DNA from: Pseudoduganella flava
Lineage (GTDB): Bacteria > Pseudomonadota > Gammaproteobacteria > Burkholderiales > Burkholderiaceae_D
Assembly (NCBI RefSeq): GCF_007830495.1
Contig: NZ_VLKW01000004.1
Coordinates: 434,001 to 498,000 of the forward strand
Length of the DNA stretch: 64,000 nt
Direction: 5' to 3'
Shown here: positions 53,876-62,160 of the stretch, piece by piece
How the letters are laid out: every line of letters begins with the position of its first letter
Position numbering within the stretch: the stretch's first letter is position 1
Position numbers and translations under genes: made by a program
The notes under the pieces: generated by a model
Told to the model about the DNA's origin: nothing
The model's database searches: none
The model's input: the letters and a program-made list of their open reading frames with translations, nothing else

Positions 53876-54541
53876 ATGGAGCCGAGCAGTACCGAAAAGT
53901 TCCTAGGAAATCCTTTGGCAGCCGCTCTGCTCAGCGCTGGGGCGGCCGTGACCGGGCCCGCGCTCATAGGCGCGGGACTTCCACCAGATCCCTTTGCAAT
54001 CGCACTTCTCGGGATCGTCCCCGGTCTGGCTCAAAGCGCGATTGCTGAGCGGTACGTGCAACGGACGAGAGATGCGTTAGACGCAATGCGGCGTGATGTA
54101 GAGGCGATGCGAATCGATCTCGATCGCATAACCGAAGAGCAATATAAGGTGGCAAGTGACTGTGGCGCCGCTGTGTATGCAACAATCGATCAAGCCAAGT
54201 TAGATTACCTTCGCATAGCTTTTCGAAATTCGCTAATTGATGAGCAGGCCTGCGCCGGGGTACCAGAAGCGCTCGGGCGGCTTGTCCGTGATATGTCTGC
54301 TGCGGAGATTCGACTATTAGATGAGCTGTTCCAATACAGCGCTGTGTGCATAATCGAGGATGAGAATTTTCAGACCCCAGAGCACACTTACTCCGCGTTA
54401 ATCGGCAGTATCGAAGCGCTTAATGTCAGCGGCCTTATTCGCTTGGGCCTACTGCAAACGCTCGCGCCGTCTTTTGACGTAACTTTTTATAAATGGACTG
54501 CATTGGCACCAAAACTATTAGCGCTAGTGCGACGACGCTAG
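53876..54541 (+). CDS. Island hypothetical protein with hydrophobic N-terminus
   Basis: 221 residues from ATG 53876, preceded by GAGAGG. An N-terminal hydrophobic region (AAALLSAGAAVTGPALIGAG, then FAIALLGIVPGLAQSAIA) suggests one or two membrane segments. A charged helical, coiled-coil-like part follows (RTRDALDAMRRDVEAMRIDLDRITEEQ). Codon use is more AT-rich than in the core genes, consistent with transfer. I recognise no family. It is the first gene of the island after tRNA-Pro and converges on a broken integrase. Confidence 0.6.
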   Translation: MEPSSTEKFLGNPLAAALLSAGAAVTGPALIGAGLPPDPFAIALLGIVPGLAQSAIAERYVQRTRDALDAMRRDVEAMRIDLDRITEEQYKVASDCGAAVYATIDQAKLDYLRIAFRNSLIDEQACAGVPEALGRLVRDMSAAEIRLLDELFQYSAVCIIEDENFQTPEHTYSALIGSIEALNVSGLIRLGLLQTLAPSFDVTFYKWTALAPKLLALVRRR

Positions 54542-54545
54542 ATCG

Positions 54546-55130
54546 TCAACGGGACAGCCAAGGAAGCTCGATCGCAAGGTAGAACAGGTCAGGCACCGCC
54601 GATTTAATGTAAATGTCCGTCGTACGGCCGCTGGTATGGACCAAGCGCTTTTGTAACTCTTCCCAGTGTATCTTCAGCTTGGCGGCGTCTGTAGCGCCAA
54701 GCGCGCGGATATCCTTGAACGTGACGTCAGCTGTAATGCCCGCGCGCTCCTTCGCTCAGCGCCACATCGATATGAGCCCGGTCTTCGAATAGGCGCCACC
54801 CTTCGTCGTCGCGAACAGGTGAGGGCTGATGATGCCGCGCGATCGCTTGATGGCCCGCCCGCGATCGTACCCCCTGATTGTTGGCGTTATCACGATGTTA
54901 GCCGCCGCGCTGCTTTTAGCGGTCTTGCGCGGCTTGAGATGGATTACGCCGCTCTCGAACTTCCCATGGCGCATCGTCTGCATGTCGATGGCCCGGGCCT
55001 GAAGGAGGTACGTGATATCGATGATCGCGACAAACATCGGTCCGCTGACGGTGGCGAGCACGGCACCGGTGCCGCGGTGCTCTCTGAATGACTCCAGCTC
55101 GGATCGCGCGTAACTGCTGGCGGGTTATCA
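54546..55130 (-). pseudogene. Degraded tyrosine recombinase (integrase), minus strand
   Basis: The C-terminal catalytic part can be read: FVAIIDITYLLQARAIDMQ, VIHLKPRKTAKSS, HLFATTKGGAYSKTG, then TFKDIRALGATDAAKL and LVHTSGRTTDIYIK, matching phage-type integrases (HTS-x2-TTxIYIK with the catalytic Tyr). An in-frame TGA at 54756-54758 interrupts it, and a frameshift near 55070 separates the upstream part. It is probably a dead relic of an earlier island integration at tRNA-Pro. Confidence 0.75.
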
Positions 55131-55569
55131 GCATCCCGCGCCGAACTGAGGGCGCTTGGGGTGTGTCACACCCGGCTGTTTTCTGGCCCGCTATCGGCCT
55201 CAGAACCGATTTGCGGCGCCAGACCTTCTCCCAAGTGCGACTGGCATGGGAGCGGGCCTTGGGCATGCAGCTCGAGCGAAAAGAATGACCGGACATTCCG
55301 GCGCGCGTCGAGCAAGACAAGGAGGTCGAAGGAGGCCGCCGTCTCGATTCTTCGCGACATGGCCGCCGCCGGCATCAGGCAGAGCGCGGATGACGCGTTC
55401 GATCACCGGCGCTAGGCGCGCCGCATCGCCGAGTGCATAGCGAACGGCGACAAGTCCGTGACGGTTGGGGGAGGCAGGCGAGAGAGGCGGAGGCCACGCT
55501 GCGCTGGTCGCTCGAAAATCTTGCGAAGGAGTTCAAGATGTCCGACACGACAGTGATAAGGCGCGACCG
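55131..55569. other. Remnant sequence between two broken integrases
   Basis: No intact gene. On the plus strand a short stretch near 55490-55575 can be read as LRWSLENLAKEFKMSDTTV, resembling a phage helix-turn-helix start. The rest shows only short broken frames. Decayed phage or island DNA is the best reading. Confidence 0.4.
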
Positions 55570-56326
55570 ATGGACGTGACCGTTTTTCGACCACGCAAGG
55601 GGAATATCTGGCACTACCGGTCCGTGGTGATCGGCGAGCGCGTGCAGGGCAGCACGCGGCTGACCAAACGCGGCGAAGCCGAAGAGTTCGCTGGCCGCGT
55701 ATACTCTGATGCCGTCATACGCGCCAGCCGCGGCGAGCCGGTGCCGACGCTCGCAGAGCTGTTCAACCGCCAGCTAGCCATGCACGCGCAAACCGCAAGC
55801 GCAGACCACCTGCGCAGCGTCTCGGTCGTGCGGCTGTTGCACCTGTACTGGCGCGCCCCGAAGGCGCGACCGTTGTGCGCCTGCTGATTGGCCTGGGCCT
55901 CCGCGAGCGCGAGGCCGCCGGCGCGCGGCAGGAGTGGATCGACTGGCAGCGCAGCACATACACGCTTGGCCGTACGAAGCGGCGTGGAGCTGAGCCCGTG
56001 CCCGTGCCGCGCTGGATGATCGACCATCTGCGCCTGCTCAGCCGCGACGAGGGATTGATCGCGCCGCGTGCCGATGGCACCGAGCTGCAGGCCGGCTTCT
56101 CCCGCCGCCCAATGATGCTGGCGAACGCCCTGTGCAAGACCAACGGCGTCACGCCCCACCGCCTGCGCGGCACGTTCGCGACGCTGTTCTCGGAGGAGGG
56201 CGTGCCCATCCAGACGATCCAGAAGGTGATGCGCCACAAGTCGCCGCTGACAACCATGCCTACCTCAAAAAGACCTGGACACGGCCGCACGCTGCGCGGC
56301 TAGAATCGCCGAAAAAATGGGTTTGA
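55570..56326 (+). pseudogene. Degraded tyrosine recombinase (integrase), plus strand
   Basis: Starts with an N-terminal segment (MDVTVFRPRKGNIWHYRS...), then shifts frame with an apparent internal deletion near 55860-55880. It continues as VRLLIGLGLREREAAGARQEW and the catalytic block PHRLRGTFATLFSEEGVPIQ and KVMRHKSPLTT. A second frameshift near 56255 separates the Tyr-bearing tail AYLKKTW. It carries the Arg-His-x-x-Arg-His pattern of tyrosine recombinases but cannot make a whole protein. It is a different family member from the broken integrase before it. Confidence 0.8.
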
Positions 56327-56866
56327 GAGGCGCGAAAGTGGCGAGGTGCTCGAAACGGACCCTTATGGTACAGGACGTCACGATTATCAACAGTCATCGG
56401 GTTTTTAGAAGCGCGACCCCGAAACCGAAGCCCGCCAGCAGCACAAGACCGCAGCAACCACCGATGGAGGACCACCATGCAAGACCAGCTTTCCGTGACA
56501 CCCACGACGCACTGACATTCGCCTTCAACCATTCCACGCAGCAGTACGCGCTGTCGCCGATGGCCTAGTTATGAAGACCGGGATCGCCGGCTGTTGCACT
56601 TGGAATTAGTGTGTGGGATATGCGGGCAACGATTGATCGGTCGTTCTTCGTGCGTGGGATGACTATTTCGGCTGCGGCAGCAGCGCTGAGCGTTGCGAAA
56701 GCGACAGCTTATGATCAGAGGGCGCGCATCCACAAGGCCCTGAAGGAACTCGACTTCCTAGCCCAGAATCCATCGAACATAAGCTCGGTGACTTGTGCAC
56801 CGAGAGCTCGGTAGGTCCCCCGGTGGTCGCTTAGCTGATAAGATAGCTCCAACTTAGGAGCTGAAG
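56327..56866. other. 540 bases of island DNA with one possible small gene
   Basis: Mostly without credible coding content. A 67-codon frame at 56611-56814 is listed separately. No repeat of the tRNA 3' end was found that could mark the far end of the island. Confidence 0.5.
56611..56814 (+). CDS. Possible small helix-turn-helix-like ORF (67 aa)
   Basis: The stretch MTISAAAAALSVAKATAYDQRARI is compatible with a helix-turn-helix. The start is uncertain: no good ribosome-binding site is seen before ATG 56611 and an internal ATG exists at residue 17. Real expression is doubtful; it may be a relic of an island regulator. Confidence 0.3.
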   Translation: MWDMRATIDRSFFVRGMTISAAAAALSVAKATAYDQRARIHKALKELDFLAQNPSNISSVTCAPRAR

Positions 56867-57997
56867 ATGGGCAACAAGCGGGTTTTGAAGGGAAAATACA
56901 GGGAAATTATTACCGAGTATCTGCGAACGGTTGAAATGGAGCGCACTCCTATATTCCGCTATGACCATCCATGGGATGAGATGATCGCTTCGATTCATCG
57001 AGTTTACTCTGGCTTTATGTCCAGAATGGATGTGGTTAGATCGGTCTTGAATGTCTTTAATGAATTTGAACGCGAATTTGAGCGCAGCGACGGTACATAC
57101 ACTGTTGAGCCCGAGGTCGGGCGGCAGCTTGTGGAAGACCGCTTAGTCGACTACTTCGCGCAGTTCCCTAAAGATTACCGCCTGGTGCTTCACTTTCCTG
57201 ACTTGGGCGTCGACCTTCCTGACTGCGATATTGATATAGCCGATGGTGTCAATCTCGCTCTCACTGGACGTGAGGGCGTATTATATATAGCTGTTCAAGG
57301 CTATTCTGAGCCGGGCGTAGAAACAATGGCGCAACAGGAGGCGTTCAGCAGAGCGAATCGAGTAATGTTTTGCATGATGGTGACGTGCGGCGGCTACTAC
57401 GATGACCAGCATTCATTCGCTGGTATTTTCTGGGATCACACGGAGGAAGGCGCCTCTTTTTCACTGAAAGTCCCGCCTTTGTTAGAAGGTAGAATCGCAG
57501 GCCTGCGGTTGCGGTGCTACCGACCCGCATTACCTGAATATCAGAGTTTTTTGCTTTACGATCCGTTCGTCGATCTGTTGCGGACGATATTTGCCGACGT
57601 TGGAAAGGCACTTTCTGTACTTGAGGAGAAAGGACAGGAAAACCTGGCTGCGGCAGTCGATTGGTATGAAGATGCGCACGTTGCACAAAATGAGTCGGTA
57701 AGGTTCATACAATATTGCATCGGTTTGGAAGCACTGCTGGGTGATCCTACAGAGATCATAGGAAATGCAAGGTTGGCAGACAGGATTGCTTTTCTACTAT
57801 CAGGCAAGCCCAGCGGTCGTGCTGGATTTATTACACAGTTCGGTGAAATTATGGATGTTCGAAACAAGCTCGTCCACGGGAAGCGCGCCCGCCTCAGTGA
57901 GGACAATAGAAGGGTCCTCGCTTTGGCCGAAAAGTTCCTCCGGTTGGCGATAATTCGTGAGGTGGAACTGATCAGCGGCTTGCAGTGGAAAAAATAG
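56867..57997 (+). CDS. HEPN-like (ApeA-type) domain protein, 376 aa, candidate defence RNase
   Basis: The C-terminal ~120 residues have the layout of ApeA-like HEPN domains: GLEALLG, RLADRIAFLLSG, then DVRNKLVHGK. RNKLVH fits the HEPN ribonuclease motif R-polar-x3-H. The N-terminal ~250 residues are of unknown fold (VLHFPDLGVDLPDCDIDI, GYYDDQHSFAGIFWD). The gene is AT-richer than the core, lies alone on the island, and is preceded by TAGGAG. HEPN RNases often act in anti-phage or toxin systems. No antitoxin or partner is evident next to it. Confidence 0.7.
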   Translation: MGNKRVLKGKYREIITEYLRTVEMERTPIFRYDHPWDEMIASIHRVYSGFMSRMDVVRSVLNVFNEFEREFERSDGTYTVEPEVGRQLVEDRLVDYFAQFPKDYRLVLHFPDLGVDLPDCDIDIADGVNLALTGREGVLYIAVQGYSEPGVETMAQQEAFSRANRVMFCMMVTCGGYYDDQHSFAGIFWDHTEEGASFSLKVPPLLEGRIAGLRLRCYRPALPEYQSFLLYDPFVDLLRTIFADVGKALSVLEEKGQENLAAAVDWYEDAHVAQNESVRFIQYCIGLEALLGDPTEIIGNARLADRIAFLLSGKPSGRAGFITQFGEIMDVRNKLVHGKRARLSEDNRRVLALAEKFLRLAIIREVELISGLQWKK

Positions 57998-58483
57998 TCT
58001 GGACGGGAACAATTTCAGGAAGAAGTTGTACAGATGACCGTTGGCATAGATCGGGCTCTGCAGGGGCAGCGACGGCTCCGTTCTGGTAAGCACCGCGGTA
58101 CACGCCGAAATAGTTTGCGCTGTTAGGCAAGGTGTCGGACTGTACCGCCACACGGTTGATGTTGACGGCCATCGTGCCGGACAGCGCGGTTGCACGCTGG
58201 CCCTCGGATGGCGCCAGCGCGTGTACCGGGAAATCCGTGTCATACACGGCCGTCCAGCTCAGCTGGAACGGACTGCCTTGTGGGAACCAGCCGAAATCGT
58301 CGTTGGTTACCCAAGTAGGTCGGCAAAGCGCCGCACTGGTAGCGGGAATTGCAGAGATACTTGAAAAAATGCAATTAACACGCGGCAAGTGACGGCGCCG
58401 CCAAGGGCGTTTTGCTATCTTGTTATTGCCGGTGTTTTCAGACATGGTAACGGTTCCCGTCGCCCGACTGCAGGTGGAAGCCC
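57998..58483 (-). pseudogene. Gene fragment of host-like composition, minus strand
   Basis: At about 58010-58350 the minus strand can be read as ...DDFGWFPQGSPFQLSWTAVY, ALSGTMAVNINRVAVQSDT, NYFGVYRG, after which the frame shifts to SPIYANGHLYNFFLKLFP. GC and codon use resemble the host chromosome rather than the flanking orphan genes. It may be part of a secreted beta-rich protein, but I cannot name the family. Otherwise this 486-base gap holds no gene. Confidence 0.4.
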
Positions 58484-58849
58484 ATGCAAGCCGCCACCCG
58501 AGTCATCACGCTGCTGGTCGCACCCTTACTGGCCGCCAGTGTTGCCGCCACCGCCTTCGCCCACCACGGCTGGAGCGAATACGATGCCGACAAACCGCTG
58601 ACCCTGACCGGCACAATCGCCGCCAGCGGCTACACCCAGCCACACGGCCACGTCGAGCTGAAGACGGCCGACAGGACGTGGAACGTCGTGCTCGCGCCGC
58701 CGTCGCGGATGGAGAGCCGCGGCTTGCCGAAAGATGCGCTGGCGGCCGGTGGGCAGGCCACCGTCTATGGCTACCCGCACCGCACGAAGGCGGGCGAGCT
58801 GCGGGCCGAACGGATCACCGTCAAAGACCAGACGACCGAGTTGCGCTGA
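58484..58849 (+). CDS. DUF6152-type secreted protein, copy 1
   Basis: 121 residues. The signal peptide (MQAATRVITLLVAPLLAASVAATAFA) is followed by HHGWSEYDADKPLTLTGTIAASGY and a small beta domain ending ITVKDQTTELR. It matches proteins annotated as DUF6152, usually paired with a small membrane protein. From about residue 20 onward it is almost identical to copy 2 at 61277, while the signal peptides differ. The partner gene directly after it is truncated. Confidence 0.8.
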   Translation: MQAATRVITLLVAPLLAASVAATAFAHHGWSEYDADKPLTLTGTIAASGYTQPHGHVELKTADRTWNVVLAPPSRMESRGLPKDALAAGGQATVYGYPHRTKAGELRAERITVKDQTTELR

Positions 58850-59008
58850 CGATGCAGGCGTGGACGGCGTGGCTGGCCGGCACGCCGGTCGCTCGGGCGA
58901 TGCGCGATGGGGTGTGGCTGTATCCGGCAGTGGAGACCGTGCACATCATCGGCTTTGCCGTGCTGGTGGGCGCGGTGGCGATGTTCGATCTGCGCGTGCT
59001 CGGCTTCG
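58541..59008 (+). repeat. Direct repeat, copy 1 (0.47 kb)
   Basis: Aligns without gaps to 61331-61798 at an offset of 2790 bases, with about a dozen mismatches by eye (around 97% identity). It covers most of the DUF6152 gene and the first ~53 codons of the membrane-protein gene. It ends abruptly in the codons for LGFA, after which the sequence becomes AT-rich. Confidence 0.9.
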
Positions 59009-59163
59009 CGCATTGTTTACTCGTGCGTATATTGTGCGAAAGCGTGGCCTTGCTGGGCCTTTTATTTGTGATGGCAACAAAATCAGGCTTTGGATCGCGC
59101 CCGCTCTGGCGCTGTTTCGCGGACTTCATACGTCGACTCAATATGCCCGACTTAACTCAATAA
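58852..59163 (+). pseudogene. Truncated DUF6644-type membrane protein, copy 1
   Basis: The first ~53 residues (MQAWTAWLAGTPVARAMRDG...AMFDLRVLGFA) equal the intact copy at 61642. After that the frame runs on into unrelated AT-rich sequence (HCLLVRILCESVALLGLL) for another 50 residues. It has lost the last three-quarters of its helices and is probably non-functional. The break point coincides with the end of the direct repeat. Confidence 0.85.
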
Positions 59164-60226
59164 TTCTCTCTGATAGGATTTCGTAGTGCTTGCGTGGAAG
59201 TGTTTTAGGTAAGGCGATCGTAATAGGAACGCGGAAATCGTTGGCATTCGCGATATTGCCATACAAAATCGATATGCATTCTCGCCCCCCTTTTTCATTC
59301 TTGCTTGTTTCGATCACCGCTTGTGTAACTTGGGCCACGTTTGTTGATTGAAGATTTACAGTTCCCACCACAAACGAGTAGTGTTTTCCCTCCATCTTCA
59401 TAACTACCCAGTTTTTGAACTCCGGTGGGGAAGATGCAGAAATTGCCCTCTCGACAGTTGCTGTTAAGCTTGCATATTCGTTGAGCATCAGATCTCCGAA
59501 CACGTCTGCCATTTGCTGTCTAGCATCCTTATCAAGAGCTGCGTTATTTGCGGCCATGCGCATTCTCGATAAATGTTCATGCAGGATGTGGAAGTCAAAG
59601 GCTGGCGTGCCGCTGAGATAGCGCCGCTCCGGATCTGCATTCGCGAACGAGTGCGTTACGTATGCCAACACAGTGGCAGCGAGATCTTCAAACTGCTCCT
59701 CTGGATCGCTAGAGGGGTTGCTCGAATTCGCAGTTAGACAAATATTGAGGAGAGTGAATAAGTCGACAATTGTTCCACCAAAATCCGCTATCCAGTGTAA
59801 TAGCTTATCAGGAATGACTAACACAGCATGAGGTATCTTATCGGTAATCGGAGGCGCAAAATGAACTCCGCACTCATTTGATACAACTAATATTGTTAGG
59901 TATGACCGCACCCTAGCGTATGGCACGAAGCATTCGTCACCAAATCTGTTCTTCCCTCGAAGAGCGTACCGAGTCTCCTTAGTAGCCCAAAGGCGATGGT
60001 AGCCAGCCGCTTGATTTCGATTGTGTTCTGTCTGCTCAGCAAGGCTGTCTCGCGAGGACTGTAAATAGAAGAGCGCGACTGTTTCGTTTGACACCCACGC
60101 AAGATCTGCTGGTTCTTTCGGGGCGGTCCCTTTATAGAATTTCTGAGGGATGTAGAGGAACTGCGCACCAAAAGATCTTTGCATGAATTCTTCTAATACG
60201 GTTTCTTGGTTGCTTTGCATTCGCAT
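59138..60226 (-). CDS. Island hypothetical protein, 362 aa
   Basis: Start at ATG 60226 (CAGGG upstream). No signal peptide or membrane segment. The N-terminal part (RSFGAQFLYIPQKFYKG, KEPADLAWVSNETVALFY) faintly recalls nuclease-like domains in which a conserved Asp precedes a second acidic motif, but the expected E-x-K is not present, so this is not a call. A later part contains RRYLSGTPAFDFHILHEHL. The AT-rich codon use shows foreign origin. It lies between the two direct repeats, divergent from the membrane-protein gene. Confidence 0.65.
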   Translation of the reverse strand: MRMQSNQETVLEEFMQRSFGAQFLYIPQKFYKGTAPKEPADLAWVSNETVALFYLQSSRDSLAEQTEHNRNQAAGYHRLWATKETRYALRGKNRFGDECFVPYARVRSYLTILVVSNECGVHFAPPITDKIPHAVLVIPDKLLHWIADFGGTIVDLFTLLNICLTANSSNPSSDPEEQFEDLAATVLAYVTHSFANADPERRYLSGTPAFDFHILHEHLSRMRMAANNAALDKDARQQMADVFGDLMLNEYASLTATVERAISASSPPEFKNWVVMKMEGKHYSFVVGTVNLQSTNVAQVTQAVIETSKNEKGGRECISILYGNIANANDFRVPITIALPKTLPRKHYEILSERIIELSRAY

Positions 60227-60496
60227 TGTATGGCCCTGAGTTATATTTTCAAAAATCCAGTTCGAGATGATGATTGAACTGTACCATATCATTGTTAGCT
60301 GTGAAGCGATCGGCTCCTGTGAATACGCCGTCGTGGTTGGGATACACGAGATCGGTCATCGCTTCGCGGTGCGGAAAGGTTGCGCCGGCGGAGTAGACCG
60401 TGCCTCTCATGTACCCGTAGGGGGACGGGACCGTGAATGTATCCGTCGTGCCTCGTAGGATGTGAGCAACCCTCAGTAAGTACAAAGGAGAGAAAT
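60227..60496. other. Divergent gap between two island genes, with a host-like fragment
   Basis: At about 60250-60470 the minus strand reads SPYGYMRGTVYSAGATFPHR, DLVYPNHDGVFTGADRF and FNHHLELDF before a stop, with GC-rich codons unlike the flanking genes. It resembles the relic at 58010-58350 in NYFGVYRGAY versus PYGYMRGTVY, so both may be pieces of one gene family. The promoters of the two island genes must also lie here. Confidence 0.35.
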
Positions 60497-61201
60497 GTGA
60501 TAAATGGAACTCTCACAGCAAGAGTCGAAGACGCCAGAGCGGCTGTAGAAGGGCTGCCCGCGCTTATTGGAGCCATCTCGGTGTTGTTCAGTACGCCGTC
60601 CGGTCTCTTTGCGGTCATCGCAGTATCCATCTGGTTACTCTTGAAAGTCAAATCGATACCTCTCATTCAGCATTTCTCGCAACGTAGGTCGGAACGAGTA
60701 GCGTCAATGGAAAAGTATTTGGATTGTCCTGAGAAGGCCGATATTACGTGTGTTCGGGTGGTGCAGGAGATGAGGGACACCCACATGTTTCGTACCGCTA
60801 CAGGTATCTATGCAGAGAAGCGAAGGCGTGATGCATTAGTCTCCTTACATGAGCGTGTGTCTCACGTTGCCAACTGGCGCATCATAAGGAGAGCGCATCC
60901 CTTTCTTGAGTTTAACGCGCGGCATGAAATGCGTGTCAGATCATTCAACTGGATTGAACGAGTGGAGTTCGCTTTCAATACGGTTATTATGTTCGTGAGT
61001 TTCGCAGTGGCGGCGCTGTTATTCGTCGCGATCTTTTTTTATCCTGGACTAACGGGAAGCGCCGCAGTGGGTACACTTTTCCTTGTTTTTGCAATGATGT
61101 TCGTCGGTGCATTCTCGGCAGCGCAGAACTTCCCTCGCAGCAGCGCACTTATGATTAAGAAAGCCCTCGCCGAGCAGCCTACATCGGAGAATGATCTCTA
61201 G
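60497..61201 (+). CDS. Island membrane protein, 234 aa
   Basis: Start at GTG 60497, with AAGGAG six bases upstream, preferred to the longer frame from 60437. A hydrophobic segment near residues 25-50 (GLFAVIAVSIWLLLKV), a cytosolic charged middle part of about 100 residues, and two more helices near the end (VIMFVSFAVAALLFVAIFF, then GTLFLVFAMMFVGAFSA) are visible. Low GC indicates transfer. No family is recognised. It is divergent from the 362-aa gene; the two may form one unit. Confidence 0.65.
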   Translation: MINGTLTARVEDARAAVEGLPALIGAISVLFSTPSGLFAVIAVSIWLLLKVKSIPLIQHFSQRRSERVASMEKYLDCPEKADITCVRVVQEMRDTHMFRTATGIYAEKRRRDALVSLHERVSHVANWRIIRRAHPFLEFNARHEMRVRSFNWIERVEFAFNTVIMFVSFAVAALLFVAIFFYPGLTGSAAVGTLFLVFAMMFVGAFSAAQNFPRSSALMIKKALAEQPTSENDL

Positions 61202-61276
61202 CTGAGCTGGTAAGGCAGCCTTGCGCTTTTGCGGTGATCGCCTAAAGTGGGAAAATCTCGTTTTTGGAGAACACGC

Positions 61277-61639
61277 ATGCCTATCGTCCCTCATCTGCGC
61301 TTCATCGGAATGTCTGCGGGCCTCGCTGTCGTTGCCGCCACCGCCCTCGCCCACCACGGCTGGAGCGAATACGATGCCGACAAACCGCTGACCCTGACCG
61401 GCACCATCGCCGCCAGCGGCTACACCCAGCCACACGGCCACGTCGAGCTGAAGACGGCCGACAGGACGTGGCACGTCGTGCTTGCGCCGCCGTCGCGGAT
61501 GGAGAGCCGCGGCTTGCCGAAGGAGGCGCTGGCGGCAGGTGGGCAGGCCACCGTGTATGGCTACCCGCACCGCACGAAGGCGGGCGAGCTGCGGGCCGAA
61601 CGGATCACCGTCAAAGACAAGACGACCGAGTTGCGCTGA
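61277..61639 (+). CDS. DUF6152-type secreted protein, copy 2
   Basis: 120 residues from ATG 61277, with GGAG upstream. The signal peptide is MPIVPHLRFIGMSAGLAVVAATALA, and the mature part is nearly identical to copy 1. It is followed after two bases by an intact membrane-protein gene, so this copy is probably the original, functional pair. Role unknown: it is a small periplasmic protein. Confidence 0.82.
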   Translation: MPIVPHLRFIGMSAGLAVVAATALAHHGWSEYDADKPLTLTGTIAASGYTQPHGHVELKTADRTWHVVLAPPSRMESRGLPKEALAAGGQATVYGYPHRTKAGELRAERITVKDKTTELR

Positions 61640-61798
61640 CGATGCAGGCGTGGACGGCGTGGCTGGCCGGCACGCCGGTGGCGCGGGCGATGCGCGATGG
61701 GGTGTGGCTGTATCCGGCAGTGGAGACCGTGCACATCATCGGCTTTGCCGTGCTGGTGGGCGCTGTGGCGATGTTCGATCTGCGCGTGCTCGGCTTTG
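61331..61798 (+). repeat. Direct repeat, copy 2 (0.47 kb)
   Basis: Matches 58541-59008 at an offset of 2790 bases with about a dozen substitutions. Beyond it the membrane-protein gene continues intact, while copy 1 breaks off. The 2.3 kb between the copies is foreign-looking. Confidence 0.9.
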
Positions 61799-62121
61799 CA
61801 CGCCGGTTGCCCGTGCGGGCGCTCGGCGCACACGTGCTCCCGTGGGCGGCGGCCAGCCTGCTGCTGATCGTGCCGGCCGGCTTGCTGATGTTCGCCAGCG
61901 CGCCGCAGGACTTCATTGCCAACCCCACGTTCCGGCTGAAGCTGGCGCTGCTGGCGGCGGCCGGCGTCAACGCGGCGCTGTTCCATGTGGGCGTGTACCG
62001 GGGCGTTGCGCATTGGGATGCCGGCGTGGCGGCGCCTGTGCTGGCGCGGGCGCAGGCACTGCTGTCGCTGCTGCTGTGGACGGCGATCGTCGCCTGCGGG
62101 CGGCTGCTCGCCTATACCTGA
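61642..62121 (+). CDS. DUF6644-type membrane protein, intact copy
   Basis: 159 residues with about four transmembrane helices: VETVHIIGFAVLVGAVAMFDL, then VLPWAAASLLLIVPAGLLMF, LKLALLAAAGVNAALFHVG and a last one near ALLSLLLWTAIVACG. It starts two bases after the DUF6152 stop and is presumably co-transcribed with it. The conserved His in the first helix could bind haem or metal, but that is speculative. Confidence 0.8.
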   Translation: MQAWTAWLAGTPVARAMRDGVWLYPAVETVHIIGFAVLVGAVAMFDLRVLGFARRLPVRALGAHVLPWAAASLLLIVPAGLLMFASAPQDFIANPTFRLKLALLAAAGVNAALFHVGVYRGVAHWDAGVAAPVLARAQALLSLLLWTAIVACGRLLAYT

Positions 62122-62160
62122 AGCCCTTATACTGCCGCTAACGTCCCCTCGGAGTTCACC

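Noticed and set aside
59138..60226. A restriction-nuclease-like domain in the 362-aa island protein
   Set aside because: Only a faint resemblance around KEPADLAW; the expected second catalytic motif is missing.
53763..61300. Far-end attachment site (repeat of the tRNA-Pro 3' end)
   Set aside because: No copy of the T-arm/acceptor sequence was found by eye on either strand up to 61.3 kb, so the island limit is not defined by a visible attR.
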